A DNA stretch of 64,000 nucleotides, taken from the NCBI GenBank assembly GCA_010671905.1, contig JAAHII010000001.1, forward strand, positions 4,216,001 through 4,280,000. Direction: 5' to 3'. The stretch comes from Leptolyngbya sp. SIOISBB (GTDB lineage Bacteria; Cyanobacteriota; Cyanobacteriia; Phormidesmidales; Phormidesmidaceae). The position numbers and the translations under genes were made by a program. A model generated the notes under the pieces. The model worked only from the letters and a program-made list of their open reading frames with translations. It ran no database searches and was not told where the DNA came from. Within the stretch, counting starts at the first letter, position 1, and each line of letters begins with the position of its first letter. Positions 39,383 through 48,992 of the stretch are shown piece by piece.

Positions 39383-40261
39383 TTATAATCCGGTCGGGAG
39401 GCCCGTCGGTTTGCCATTGACGCTCGTAACGATGCGCCCCCAACCGGCCTCGTTGCCCATATCCCAAAAGATGCGCTGCATCGTGCCATAGGAATACGCA
39501 TCAAAGGCCGCATGGGCATTGACATCGTAACTGTCACTTGCGCCATAGCGAATCCCAAAGGGGTCATGCACAAGATACCGACGTCTCACCGGGTCGTGCC
39601 CCACAATGACCACAATGTGACCACTACTTTTATAGGCAACTCCGACTACCATGGGGATCCCATAGCTCAAGGACAGCATCACGTCCCGAGAGGAAATGGA
39701 ACGGCTGAAATAGGAGTTAATGCCAATCTCTTTGAGGGCCTTAGTTTGAGCGGGATGGTCAATCGTGTCACCATACTTGGCCACTATCCGCATAAAAGCC
39801 GATTCGGGTTCTCGGTAGCCTTTCTGCTTCGCAGCTTTGGTAAGCGCGCCCTGCAAAAGATAATCCGCCAGCATGCAATTACTCGTGGTATTGCACTGTC
39901 GCCAGCCGGAGCCAAAGTATTGGGTGTCGTTATTAATTTGCTGGAAATAAGGCACCTGCAGTTTGATCGGTTTGGTGGTGTCGAGGGGCAATCCACTACC
40001 ACCAGTGGCTTTGGCCTCTTCCCCCTCAATTTCAATATGGGGGTCATAGCCATAGACTTTTTGGATTTTGGTCACCCCATCCCGCGTCGTCAAAGGGGAT
40101 GCCAATTCCATAAACACGTGCTGATTGCGATCAGGCGCGTAGCGATAAATGTAAAACTCGTGCCCTTCAGGCACATAGATTTTTTCTTTATCTCTTAAGT
40201 CACTAGAGGGAAGCGGCTCTGATTTTAAGAAGGTATTTCCCAGCGCTTTGGCCTTCGGCAT
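39383..40261 (-). CDS. C39-like (papain-fold) peptidase domain protein
   Basis: The C-terminal half has KLQVPYFQQINNDTQYFGSG then RQCNTTSNCMLADYLLQ, with a Cys in the nucleophile position, and later GHIVVIVGHDPVRRRYLVHDPFG, giving His and Asp of a C39_2-type active site. The first ~110 residues are an unknown beta-rich domain (FYIYRYAPDRNQHVFME). AAAGGAGAT lies ten bases before the ATG at 40261. There is no signal peptide. The target is unknown; autoprocessing or cell-wall roles are guesses. Confidence 0.8.
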   Translation of the reverse strand: MPKAKALGNTFLKSEPLPSSDLRDKEKIYVPEGHEFYIYRYAPDRNQHVFMELASPLTTRDGVTKIQKVYGYDPHIEIEGEEAKATGGSGLPLDTTKPIKLQVPYFQQINNDTQYFGSGWRQCNTTSNCMLADYLLQGALTKAAKQKGYREPESAFMRIVAKYGDTIDHPAQTKALKEIGINSYFSRSISSRDVMLSLSYGIPMVVGVAYKSSGHIVVIVGHDPVRRRYLVHDPFGIRYGASDSYDVNAHAAFDAYSYGTMQRIFWDMGNEAGWGRIVTSVNGKPTGLPTGL

Positions 40262-40434
40262 CTTTACAATATCTCCTTTGGACTGGGGTAGACTGCCACC
40301 CACCAAGTGTGGATCACATTGCCAGAAACCGACCAGCAAGATTGCAAGGACTTAACTTTTTGATTGTCTAGCACCATCGATAGGGCGACTAAGAGACCTT
40401 GAACAGGGATGAAGAAGGATTTTGCAGCCAGTGC

Positions 40435-42999
40435 CTACGAACGACCCGCTAAAGGATTCAACACACTCTTGGGATAGGCAATGCGTTTATGGTTGTATTG
40501 TTGCCAGACTTGCACAAAGACTTGGGCGATGATACTCATATGCTCTCGGTTCAAGCCCGAGTCGACCAGTTGACCATCACGCCACCGCGCTTTGAGAATG
40601 CGATTGACCATGGCTAAGGCTTCAGAAGGAGAGGCTTCTTTGAGCGATCGTAGAGCGGCTTCACACGAGTCAGCCAACATGACAATTCCGGTTTCTGGCG
40701 ATTGGGGAATCGGACCGTCATAGCGAAAATCAGTCTCTTCAACCACGATATTCGGATCGGTTTTGGCCATTTCCACGGCCCGGTGATGAAAGTAGCTGAT
40801 GAGCATGGTGCCCTGATGTTCGGGGATAAATGCCTGAACAGCGCGGGGCAAACGGCAGCGACGGGCCATTACCAACCCTTGGCTGACGTGTTTTTTGATG
40901 ATGTCAGCACTCACCCAGGGGTCATCAATTTTGTCATGTTTATTCGGCCCTCCCATCTGATTTTCGATAAAGCCTTGGGGGTCGTGCATTTTGCCAATAT
41001 CGTGATACAGCGTGCCTGCCCGCACAAGTTCGACATTACAGTGGAGCGATCGCGCAGCGGCTTCGGCTAGAGAGGCCACAAACAGAGTGTGCTGAAAGGT
41101 TCCCGGAGCTTCCGACGCTAACCGCTGCAGCATCGGTCGGTTAGGGCTAGACAGTTCCGCCAACCGAATGGGGGTCACTAGGTCAAAAACGTGTTCTAAG
41201 TAAGGGCTTAATCCCAGCGCAATCACACTGGAAACGACACCGTAAATGCCCTGCATAATCGCTCCGGTGAGCGGCAAATACCAAGTGCTCAGAACGACTG
41301 GACTGAGCATCCAAGTCAGGGCCAAGTAGACGGCTCCTTGAATGATGCCGACAACGCCACCGAGAAGGGCCAGTTCTTCGCGCGATCGCAAGCGCGGCGC
41401 AATCAGGCTACAGACTAAGCCACCGGCAGCACTGGCCAGTAGAGGGACCGGATTCACCCGAGTCCCGATGGGCAGCAAAATGGCAATGAGCCCCACCAGG
41501 GTAGAACCCAGGGCAGTGCCATAAAAACTACTGGCTAATAGCCCGACCGCCGGCAAGCTATAGACGGCAAAACCCAAAATGCTAAGACCCGAAACCCCCA
41601 AGATCATGCAAGACACTAAAACGTAGTCGGGTCCCCGGAGGCCTGGGCGGCGGGTGCGCTCCACCATTAAGAAGAGGGCCACCCCGCCGCCCATTAAGAC
41701 CCCAAAGCCCAGTAATCCCCAGACATTCAAACGCCGTTGGCTCAGGCCAAAATGATCCAACAGAATAAAGGCCGATTGATCAATTTCCTTACCCTGTCGC
41801 ACGATGATGTCACCCGCCTGAACATTCACGATGACGGCTGGCACTTGCTCGGCAGCGGCTTCAGCCTTCGCTCGAGTTTTTTCCAGATCTTTCACCAGGT
41901 TGGGTTCTAAAACCGCCATGATCAATCCCTGGCCAAGGTCTTGAGCCTCTGAGGGAATTTTTCCCTGGAGGTGCTCACGGGCAGCGATCGCGAGTAAATC
42001 GGTCTGTACCCCCGCCGGAATCCCCTGCAGAAGCATTAGATCAAGCGTGCGCCGAACCTGTTGCCGCACCGTGCGCCACTCTGAATCAGAGAGCCGGAAC
42101 AAGACTGGGGTATCGGGAATTGCCCGATCAACCTGAGCAAGGCGATCAAACTCAGCAGTGGCTTTGCGAAAATCATCCCGAGCAGTTTCGAAAATGAGTT
42201 GCAGCGATTCCAGTTCCAAGGCTGACGGTAATTGCTGATAGCGCACCAAGTCTCGCGCCACTTTTTGCTGCTCAGTTGTCAGCGCTTGGTACTCTTCATG
42301 GCGGGTGAGTAGGGCCAAGGGCGAGGTTGGGGTCTCCGCATCACGCAGCTCCGTCGCGACAGCGATGACGACTGACCAGATCGGGGACCAAGCGGCAGCC
42401 GGGGCTTCGCGAATATACGTTTGCGTGACTGTCGGTAATTGTCGACCATCTAATAACGGAAAATCTCCTGCCTGGTCCCGCAAAATTTCGGCTTGCTTCA
42501 GCAGATTATCTAGAGAGTTCTGAATACTTTGATTCGCCTCCAGATTGGGGACCAACACGGGGACAGCGCCATTCCGAGCGGCGGTTCTTTCAGCCTCTGT
42601 CGTTTCTTGATCAACTACCGAAGCATTTTCAGGGGCAATCACGGTTTTAGGTGACAGCGTCCCCACCTGGAGTTCTGGTTGGCGGTAATAACGTTGGCCC
42701 ATGGCCGCCGTCAATGCGAGTATCGAAATCGTCAGCGCGATCGCGGGCCGAATGCGATGGGGCTTGGTGCGATCGCACGGCCGATTTCGCTGCGCACTGG
42801 GGGGGAGCGGCGGTGAGGCCAGCAGACTATTCTGCAAGCGCTGCCAAGGCCAAGGCCGAGGCGCATTAACTGGATACAAATCATTCGTTTCCAAGGGGCG
42901 ATCGTCAACCGAGTAAACCGGTGGGTATTCCTCCTCTGGACGATCCTGAGGTGGCGACCAGAGGTCTATTTGCCGCATCCATCGCCAAATCTTGTTCAT
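40435..42999 (-). CDS. 7TM-HD membrane phosphohydrolase (PgpH-like)
   Basis: Large membrane protein with a cytoplasmic N-terminus, a first helix (AIALTISILALTAAMG), a long extracytoplasmic 7TMR-HDED region, about seven helices and a C-terminal HD domain with TLYHDIGKMHDPQGF near residue 685 and HKIDDPWVSADIIKKHVSQG. This layout is that of PgpH-type cyclic-di-AMP phosphodiesterases, so c-di-AMP hydrolysis is the likely reaction. Start choice is between 42999 and 43062; the shorter begins MNKIWRWMRQIDLW. About 854 residues. Confidence 0.87.
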   Translation of the reverse strand: MNKIWRWMRQIDLWSPPQDRPEEEYPPVYSVDDRPLETNDLYPVNAPRPWPWQRLQNSLLASPPLPPSAQRNRPCDRTKPHRIRPAIALTISILALTAAMGQRYYRQPELQVGTLSPKTVIAPENASVVDQETTEAERTAARNGAVPVLVPNLEANQSIQNSLDNLLKQAEILRDQAGDFPLLDGRQLPTVTQTYIREAPAAAWSPIWSVVIAVATELRDAETPTSPLALLTRHEEYQALTTEQQKVARDLVRYQQLPSALELESLQLIFETARDDFRKATAEFDRLAQVDRAIPDTPVLFRLSDSEWRTVRQQVRRTLDLMLLQGIPAGVQTDLLAIAAREHLQGKIPSEAQDLGQGLIMAVLEPNLVKDLEKTRAKAEAAAEQVPAVIVNVQAGDIIVRQGKEIDQSAFILLDHFGLSQRRLNVWGLLGFGVLMGGGVALFLMVERTRRPGLRGPDYVLVSCMILGVSGLSILGFAVYSLPAVGLLASSFYGTALGSTLVGLIAILLPIGTRVNPVPLLASAAGGLVCSLIAPRLRSREELALLGGVVGIIQGAVYLALTWMLSPVVLSTWYLPLTGAIMQGIYGVVSSVIALGLSPYLEHVFDLVTPIRLAELSSPNRPMLQRLASEAPGTFQHTLFVASLAEAAARSLHCNVELVRAGTLYHDIGKMHDPQGFIENQMGGPNKHDKIDDPWVSADIIKKHVSQGLVMARRCRLPRAVQAFIPEHQGTMLISYFHHRAVEMAKTDPNIVVEETDFRYDGPIPQSPETGIVMLADSCEAALRSLKEASPSEALAMVNRILKARWRDGQLVDSGLNREHMSIIAQVFVQVWQQYNHKRIAYPKSVLNPLAGRS

Positions 43000-43311
43000 G
43001 GTCATCTCAATCAGGGGGTGACCTATCGGTAAATCGTTACTTGAAGACAGGGCTGCCACCACATAGTGCTAATCATTGAAAAGACGTGCCTCGGTTCAGA
43101 ATATTGTTCACACCAGCATCAAAAAATCAGCAATTTCAAGGAGAAAAGGTCAATTCATCATCGCTTTGCCTGAAGTGATGGCCAATCGAACTCAGATTAA
43201 CTACCAGCAGCAGCTATTCCCATCCTCCGTATTTTTTACGGTACTGCGCACTCCCAAGCAGGAAACCTCGGTTGCCGTTTCCGCAACCAACCCCAAATAT
43301 AAAACCTCTAT

Positions 43312-43344
43312 AAAAGGCCGTTCAGCTATTATAGACGGCCTAAA
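43312..43344 (-). terminator. Terminator of the 43351-44208 gene
   Basis: Stem AGGCCGT/ACGGCCT (43315-43321 and 43335-43341), seven bases past the minus-strand stop. On the minus strand it is followed by TTTTA, fitting factor-independent termination. Confidence 0.65.
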
Positions 43345-43350
43345 GTGAGG

Positions 43351-44208
43351 CTAGACAGCGCCTCCACCTACCGGTATCACCCTAGGCAATACCGCGATTC
43401 TCTGCGATCGCCCTGGCGCTAACCGATACCGACCCGACCACCGTTGCCAAAGGCTCTCAGCCCAGATATTGAGAGCACTGCCACTGGCGATCTGCCAGCG
43501 CCGCTGGAGCCATAACTGCAACTCTGGAGACGGCTCATAAAGCCAATGTCGATAGCAGCTAGGCAGACTGGGTAAGTCTCCCCAACTTGCGCTTAACATA
43601 CCCACTAAAATCGGTGCGCCCACAAGTGTGGTTAGTGACTGCAGACTTTGGCCCACCGCGAGTTGAAAGTCACCTTGGGCTGCCAGCACACACTCAATCG
43701 CCTGGTATAAGCCAGTTTGACTAAGGGGGGCGGGCGGGGCGGGCGAGAGCTGATGCTGAAGGGTGCGTAAAGCCGTGGCATCTTGTCGGAGGCAGGCCTG
43801 TAGACAGTCATCGAATGCGGCCAAAATCCCTGTGGTGATCGCTCTCGCTGGATCAGCCCCTGGAGCAGGCGGGGGCAAGGACAGATCGAGTTGTTCCAGG
43901 CATCGGGGTAAGTCAACCAAGATATCGGCCACAGTCGCTGGAGCAGCAGCGATCGCCTCCCGCCCATCATCGCCTCTTAGCGCTGAATGGGCAGCCATTG
44001 TGTCCGAGTGAGAGAGCTGGTTAAATTGAGTGGCGATCGCTTGACTACAGCAGTCCTCAGCGATTGCAGCGGGAGACCAGCGACCCGGTATCAGTGGCAT
44101 CGCCAGTTTGCCTACCGGAACCCCAGGCAATTGGCCTTGGCTCACCGCATCGGCAATCACGAGACCAAACACGATCGCCTGTAACTGGCTATTTCGAAAA
44201 GAAACCAT
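43351..44208 (-). CDS. Cyanobacterial hypothetical protein, ADP-ribosylglycohydrolase-like start
   Basis: 285 residues from the ATG at 44208 (MVSFRNSQLQAIVFGLVIADA). The opening helix and IADAVSQG-like segment faintly recall the start of ADP-ribosylglycohydrolases, but the metal-binding Asp/Thr motifs are not evident. The C-terminal part is rich in Trp (LWLQRRWQIASGSALNIW, ESLWQRWSGRYR) and may be helical. No function is assigned. It ends just before a terminator. Confidence 0.6.
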   Translation of the reverse strand: MVSFRNSQLQAIVFGLVIADAVSQGQLPGVPVGKLAMPLIPGRWSPAAIAEDCCSQAIATQFNQLSHSDTMAAHSALRGDDGREAIAAAPATVADILVDLPRCLEQLDLSLPPPAPGADPARAITTGILAAFDDCLQACLRQDATALRTLQHQLSPAPPAPLSQTGLYQAIECVLAAQGDFQLAVGQSLQSLTTLVGAPILVGMLSASWGDLPSLPSCYRHWLYEPSPELQLWLQRRWQIASGSALNIWAESLWQRWSGRYRLAPGRSQRIAVLPRVIPVGGGAV

Positions 44209-44362
44209 AGGAATCCGTTGACCGTCTAGCACTCTACGGTAACCTATGGAAAATTTGCTGATACTGGTGCTGTGCCGAGCCTGCCTATGGCAGCTCCCAA
44301 TAACGGTTACGTGATCTTTAATGTTGTCAACTCTGTTACCTTTGTTTACCCCTTTAAAATCT

Positions 44363-45001
44363 ATGAATTGCGCTTGTCTACGCTCTCGTTTGGTTGGCTC
44401 TGGATTACTGCTGGGCTTAACAGCAGCAACGATAGTGATGATGCCAACGACGGTGGCGGCGATCGCTCCCGACACGGTAGAACTGGCCCAAGCCTCCACC
44501 CGGCCTACCCTGCGACTCGGCAGCACGGGTAATGCCGTATCAGAACTACAAGGCATGCTGGTACTACTCGGCTATTTAGATGATCCAGTTAATGGTCGTT
44601 ATCAGCTCACGACAGAAGCAGCCGTCAAAGCCTTTCAAATGGATGCGGGACTCACGGACGACGGCATCGTTGGCCCCGCGACTTGGGAAAAACTGCTGCC
44701 CAATCCGTCAACTGAGTTTACGCCACCGGCAGTACCTGAAACACCCGCCGATGGCACAGAGACGAAGCCTGAAGACGAAGCTGACACCCCTGTTGCTTTG
44801 CCCATCTTACGGCAGGGCATGGTGGGGCCAGCGGTCGCCCGAGTCCAAGAATCATTACGCGATCGCGGGTTTTACGATGGGGCGATCGACGGTATTTTTG
44901 GCCCTGCCACGGAAGCTGCTGTGATGGAATTTCAGATCAGTACGCAACTGGCTGATGATGGCGTCGTCGGACCGGCGACCTGGCAAGCCCTGTTTCAGTA
45001 G
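44363..45001 (+). CDS. Exported protein with two peptidoglycan-binding domains
   Basis: A signal peptide (VGSGLLLGLTAATIVMM, then TTVA-A cleavage) is followed by two PG_binding_1 modules: LRLGSTGNAVSELQGMLVLL...IVGPATWEKL and LRQGMVGPAVARVQESLRDRG...VVGPATWQALF. The linker between them is acidic and Pro/Glu-rich. No catalytic domain is attached, so it likely only binds cell wall. A longer start at 44321 is possible. It is followed by a perfect 23-bp hairpin. Confidence 0.85.
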   Translation: MNCACLRSRLVGSGLLLGLTAATIVMMPTTVAAIAPDTVELAQASTRPTLRLGSTGNAVSELQGMLVLLGYLDDPVNGRYQLTTEAAVKAFQMDAGLTDDGIVGPATWEKLLPNPSTEFTPPAVPETPADGTETKPEDEADTPVALPILRQGMVGPAVARVQESLRDRGFYDGAIDGIFGPATEAAVMEFQISTQLADDGVVGPATWQALFQ

Positions 45002-45057
45002 TCGGCTCTGCTAAGTCAACGCAGCAACATCAATGGAACAATCAGTTAACCGTTAGT

Positions 45058-45111
45058 ATCCATCTGAATGGGCTCCCTCAATCCACTGTGAGGGAGCCCA
45101 TTCAGATGGAT
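45058..45111. terminator. Perfect 23-bp hairpin between convergent genes
   Basis: The arm at 45058-45080 (ATCCATCTGAATGGGCTCCC...) is the exact complement of 45089-45111, with loop ATCCACTG. It sits 57 bases after a plus-strand stop and upstream of the convergent YbjQ gene end. It lacks a T tract, like the 21-bp hairpin at 16410. Confidence 0.75.
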
Positions 45112-45340
45112 CGAGACCCTACAAACGCTGAAACCACTCCATTGCAAAGTGTATGCTCCCGTCATGGAAGATGGGAAGAAAAAGAGGCGCTGCTGATTTC
45201 AGGGATGAATTGCATCGCTGACCAGAAGAAAGACAGGAGTTAACGCACCATCGATAGCGGAGAGCGGGCATCTTGCCGCAGTCTTAAATACCGGATTCAA
45301 CTTCGATTCAGCAATGCCGCAAAATATTGCTAGAAACGGT

Positions 45341-45781
45341 CTACTGGACGCCAGTACCGTAGGCAATCACCTCAATAGAAACGATGCCATTGCCATTACG
45401 TCCTCCCAGTTCGGCAGTTTCTAGCCTGACGTTGACTACCTGACTAGCTCCCCATTGCATCGCGTCTTCTTTCATCCGCAAAATGGCTTCACGGCGGCCG
45501 CGTTCCACCAGGGACTCAAACACGCTGATGCGGCCGCCAAAAAAGTTCATCCAACCCGCCACAAAGGTTTTGAAATAGTCGGAGGAAATGACCACCGAGC
45601 CCACAAACAGCTTGCTGCGATCAGCTTCGGGTATTCGGGTCTTAGCGCCGATGTTAATCAATGTGATTTGGCGCGTGCGGTACTCGCGATCGTGCAAATC
45701 TTGCAGGTGCTTTCTCTCAATGTGAGAGCCCGCAAAAAAGCCGACTGCAATCAAAATCAGAAAAACGCCGATAACATCCAT
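45341..45781 (-). CDS. YbjQ/UPF0145 family protein with membrane anchor
   Basis: A single N-terminal helix (VIGVFLILIAVGFFAGSHI) is followed by a YbjQ-type domain: TLINIGAKTRIPEADRSKLFVGSVVIS, FVAGWMNFFGGRISVFESLV, ARREAI-like segment RREAILRMKEDAMQWGASQVVNVRLET and IEVIAYGTGVQ. The family is often called heavy-metal-binding but the function is unproven. It starts four bases after the stop of the upstream YbjQ gene. Confidence 0.85.
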   Translation of the reverse strand: MDVIGVFLILIAVGFFAGSHIERKHLQDLHDREYRTRQITLINIGAKTRIPEADRSKLFVGSVVISSDYFKTFVAGWMNFFGGRISVFESLVERGRREAILRMKEDAMQWGASQVVNVRLETAELGGRNGNGIVSIEVIAYGTGVQ

Positions 45782-45785
45782 AAAG

Positions 45786-46136
45786 CTAGTCAATCTGTAC
45801 AGCGGTACCGTAGACGAAGAGTTCTGCCGCTCCCTGGGTTAGTGAAGAGGTGGCAAAGCGGATATTGACGATCGCATTTGCACCGAGTTGATTGGCCTCT
45901 TGCATCATGCGCTGAGTGGCTTCTTGGCGGGCTTCTTGCAACAACTCGGTGTAGCCTTTGAGTTCACCACCGACAAGATTTTTCAGTCCAGCGGTAATAT
46001 CGCGACCAATATTTTTGGCTCGGACGGTGCTGCCCTGCACCAGACCTAGATGTTTGACAACCTGATGCCCAGGAACGCTTTCTAGCGTCGTCAGCAACAT
46101 TCGGCTTGAGCGTGACAGTGCTGGTCTATCGTTCAT
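45786..46136 (-). CDS. YbjQ/UPF0145 family protein
   Basis: Soluble pentamer-forming family member of 116 residues: TTLESVPGHQVVKHLGLVQG, the conserved RAKNIGRDITAGLKNLVGGELKGY, then EATQRMMQEANQLGANAIVNIRF and AELFVYGTAVQID. The start ATG at 46136 has AAGGAAAG six bases upstream. First gene of a tight two-gene unit with the membrane-anchored paralogue. Confidence 0.9.
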   Translation of the reverse strand: MNDRPALSRSSRMLLTTLESVPGHQVVKHLGLVQGSTVRAKNIGRDITAGLKNLVGGELKGYTELLQEARQEATQRMMQEANQLGANAIVNIRFATSSLTQGAAELFVYGTAVQID

Positions 46137-46365
46137 CGTCTTTCCTTCGCTAGCGCAGCCATAGCTCATTGCATCCTATGTCATGGCGATTGAGGTTGGT
46201 GCCTTTCTATAAGATTTTCTTTGCAACCCCAACCGCTCCGGAAGCCCCCTGATGACATTCTCAACGATGATCAACTGGGCATTTCTGCGGCTATGATTTT
46301 GAGAAAGATTTTTGCAACTCTTTTCTGCCTCTCAGGATTAGTCAACGTTCATCCGGTTTTACCGC
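46137..46365. other. Divergent promoter region
   Basis: Separates the YbjQ pair (minus) from mgsA (plus). No gene seen. Confidence 0.3.
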
Positions 46366-47671
46366 ATGCCCAATTGCATTGCCCTTATCGCCCACGACAG
46401 CAAAAAAGACGACATGGTGGCTTTTGCCAACCAGCATCACCACGTCCTGGCTAAATATCATGTGCTTGCTACCGGAACCACGGGGCAACAGGTGAATGAG
46501 GCAACTGAGCTCGTTGTCGGCTGTATGGCTTCCGGACCACTCGGAGGAGACACCCAGATTGCAGCCCGGGTGGTCGCTGGTGACGTGGCCGCTGTGATCT
46601 TTTTGGTTGATCCGCTGTATGCGCAACCCCACGAACCGGACATTCAAGCCTTGCTAAGGGTTTGTGAGGGTGTATAACGTCCCTTTGGCGACTAACCTGG
46701 CTACTGCTGAAGCGGTGGTGGCACAACTCCAAAAGTCACGGGTGGGTCACCTCATCTTTAATCCAGTGTCGGGGCAGGGCAATCCAGACCAAGATTTAGC
46801 CCTCATCCGGCGGTTGCTAGAACCCCAAGTGCAACTCAAGGTAATTTTCACCAGTCCCGACATCAATCCCGCTGAGCAAGCCCAACAGGCGATCGCCGAT
46901 GGGGCGGAAATTGTCCTGGCCTCCGGTGGGGATGGTACCGTCTCCGCTGTGGCCAGCAGCGTGGTCAACACCGATATTCCGCTCGGTATCATTCCCCGGG
47001 GCACGGCAAATGCATTTTCCGTCGCTCTGGGCATTCCCACCGATATGCGCTCCGCCTGTGACACAATTTTGGCCGGGACGACTCGGGTTGTGGACGTGGC
47101 TCGCTGCAACGGGCAACCATACATTTTGCTGGCTGGTATCGGGTTTGAAGCCGAAATGGTGAATCGCGCCAATCGTGACCTCAAAAATCGTCTGGGTGTG
47201 TTGGCATACCTGCTCGCAGGCGTGCAACAATTTCAAGAACAAACTGCCTTTAATGCAATTATCGATATCGATGGCGAACGGACAGAGGTGCAAACCGGCA
47301 CCATTACCGTGGCCAATGCGGCACCCGCCACATCAGTACTGGCCCAAGGCTTTGGTCAGGTGATTGTCGACGACGGTCTGCTGGATGTCACGATCGCCAC
47401 CCCCAAAACCCGCCTTCAGGGTCTGAATACCCTCACCAGTTTGTTTGCCTCAGCCTTGGTCAATACACCCACTCAGCGGGAAGACATCATTCGTTTGCGT
47501 GCTCAACGCATCAAAATCACCACCGAACCCATCCAAAAAGTGGTGATCGACGGGGAAATCGTCACTGCTGAATCAGTTGAATTTGAATGTTTGTCGCAAG
47601 CGCTCACAGTCCTGGCACCGCTTGCTGGTCCCCGTCGCCTCCCCAGCTTTGGCAGTCCAGAAGAGGATTAG
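46366..47671 (+). CDS. mgsA: Methylglyoxal synthase fused to YegS-like lipid kinase, single-base frameshift
   Basis: The first ~125 residues are methylglyoxal synthase (dihydroxyacetone phosphate to methylglyoxal): IALIAHDSKKDDMVAFA, LATGTTG, catalytic Asp region ASGPLGGDTQIAARV and FLVDPLYAQPHEPDIQALL. The frame then stops after RVCEGV. Dropping one G from GGG at 46668-46670 gives VCEVYNVPLATNLATAEAVV, the normal MgsA C-terminus, running on into a diacylglycerol-kinase-type domain (HLIFNPVSGQGNP, VLASGGDGTVSAVAS, GIIPRGTANAFS, DDGLLDVTIATP). The corrected protein is about 434 residues. If the shift is real, only truncated pieces are made. Confidence 0.8.
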
Positions 47672-47936
47672 TACCTCCCGACTGAGAGTGCGATATCCAT
47701 TGACTCCAGAAGTCTTTCCCTCTGAGTATGACCGTGCTCGCCTTCACTCAGGAACTTCAAGGGTGTTTCTTCTGATTAAAAGGCTGGGTCCGCAAACTGA
47801 CAACCGCCCCTAGGGCACGCCATTAATGAATCCCAGAAACCTTTGGGGCCAAGCCTTGCCGCATCCGCATTCACTCAACAGGCTAGGGCTGTCGTGCCTT
47901 TGCTGAAAGGAGTTGACCTCTAAAGGATGACAGACT
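47672..47936. other. Short intergenic region between convergent genes
   Basis: 265 bases between mgsA-lipid kinase (plus) and the EF-hand gene (minus). No gene or clear hairpin recognised. Confidence 0.3.
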
Positions 47937-48482
47937 TTAGTACGGGCCAAACATTTGGTTAGCGAGTTCGTCAGGATCGTCGCTGTAGCAAAAGTTGATG
48001 AACAACCCGCGAATCTCACTTTTGGTCAAATAGCCATCGTGGTCTTGATCTAAGGTCGGGAAAATGAGCGGCGCATAGACAGGAGACTCATTAAAAATCG
48101 CTAACAACTGGCCCCATTCGACCTGGCTGATCTGCCCATCGGCGTCTTGATCAAAGGCATCAAAAATGAGTTCCAGCAGCTCAGCAATCATTTCTGGGCA
48201 AGCTTGGGCGTCGGCGAGCACATCATCGTAATAGGCATACCATTCATCAATCGAGATTTCAGCATTGTGATGGGTGTCAGCTTTTTTCTCTAGCCCCTCC
48301 CATTTCTGCATCAACTTTTCTTCTAACACGATGCAACGGGGCGATCGCTTCGACCAGTTACAGAGGGTTGAAATTTTTTTGCCGATCAGCTCAAAATCTT
48401 TTTTGCCGAGGACCCCAGTGTAGTCGGAGTCGTACATGCTGAAAAGCTTGGTTAACTTACGTTTTTGTAGGTCAGTGAGCAT
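47937..48482 (-). CDS. EF-hand calcium-binding protein
   Basis: 181 residues, all helical. Two canonical calcium loops are visible, DQDADGQISQVEW (near 112-124) and DQDHDGYLTKSEI (near 145-157), each with D-x-D-x-D-G and Glu at position 12 where expected. A degenerate N-terminal loop DSDYTGVLGKKDF lies near 18-30. The middle ADTHHNAEISIDEW may be a fourth, altered loop. The layout resembles calexcitin/calsymin-like sarcoplasmic proteins and suggests a soluble Ca2+ sensor or buffer. Confidence 0.88.
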   Translation of the reverse strand: MLTDLQKRKLTKLFSMYDSDYTGVLGKKDFELIGKKISTLCNWSKRSPRCIVLEEKLMQKWEGLEKKADTHHNAEISIDEWYAYYDDVLADAQACPEMIAELLELIFDAFDQDADGQISQVEWGQLLAIFNESPVYAPLIFPTLDQDHDGYLTKSEIRGLFINFCYSDDPDELANQMFGPY

Positions 48483-48579
48483 GATCTTGGCCTTGATGTA
48501 ATGGCTGTGGTGGCAGCGATACCATCAGCCTACAGCAGTTTTCAGCAGCCGCTTTGATCTGTCCATGCACCGGCTGTTC

Positions 48580-48700
48580 TAAGTAGGAGAACGCAATGAT
48601 CTATAAAATTCAGCATCCACTTCACAAAGTGCTAAACCCTCTCTGCGCAAGACCTGTAGCACGATAGCTTATTCTCCGTTTGATCCAGCCCACCTACTTA
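48580..48700 (-). repeat. 121-bp dispersed repeat, copy B (MITE-like)
   Basis: Reverse-oriented partner of 19033-19152. It begins TAAGTAGGAGAACGC and ends CCCACCTACTTA. The best shared core is CTCTGCGCAAGAC(C/T)TGTAGCACGA (read on plus here). Flanks do not match those of copy A, so the element ends at the TAAGTAGG borders. Confidence 0.75.
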
Positions 48701-48883
48701 CAAGCTGCCAAGCTGTTAAGTGGACACATGGAAATGAGATGATTGCGGCTGTCCACAAAGGTGACAGCTAGTTGCGACCGGCCAATCAATGAAATGTCGA
48801 ATGGTGGCTATGTTAGAGCAATCTGTGGCAGGGCATGTCGGGTGCGATCGCGGGCCCAGAGATTAAAAAGTTACTGAACCGAG

Positions 48884-48912
48884 TTGACGCATTGGAGTTC
48901 CATTGCTACCTT
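48884..48912 (+). promoter_or_regulatory. Predicted promoter of the attenuated DAHP synthase leader
   Basis: TTGACG (48884-48889), 17-base spacer, TACCTT (48907-48912). The -35 matches 5 of 6 and the -10 matches 3 of 6. The predicted start near 48919 gives leader peptide 1 a 5' UTR of about 20 bases, short enough to explain the lack of a strong ribosome site. Confidence 0.5.
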
Positions 48913-48938
48913 TTAGTGAGAAATTATTTTTGGCGCAA

Positions 48939-48992
48939 ATGCACTTCGGCACAGAGCGATTTTATTTTTGGTTTTTTGAGGGGGTTCACTAG
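48939..48992 (+). CDS. Leader peptide 1 of the DAHP synthase attenuator
   Basis: ATG to TAG, 17 residues: MHFGTERFYFWFFEGVH. Seven of 17 are aromatic and residues 8-13 are an unbroken FYFWFF run, extremely unlikely by chance. The TAG stop (48990-48992) is the last three bases of the GGTTCACTAG segment that can pair with 49021-49030. A ribosome finishing the peptide would cover that segment, while one starved for Phe/Tyr/Trp would stop before it. No strong ribosome site is seen. Translation is inferred, not shown. Confidence 0.75.
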   Translation: MHFGTERFYFWFFEGVH

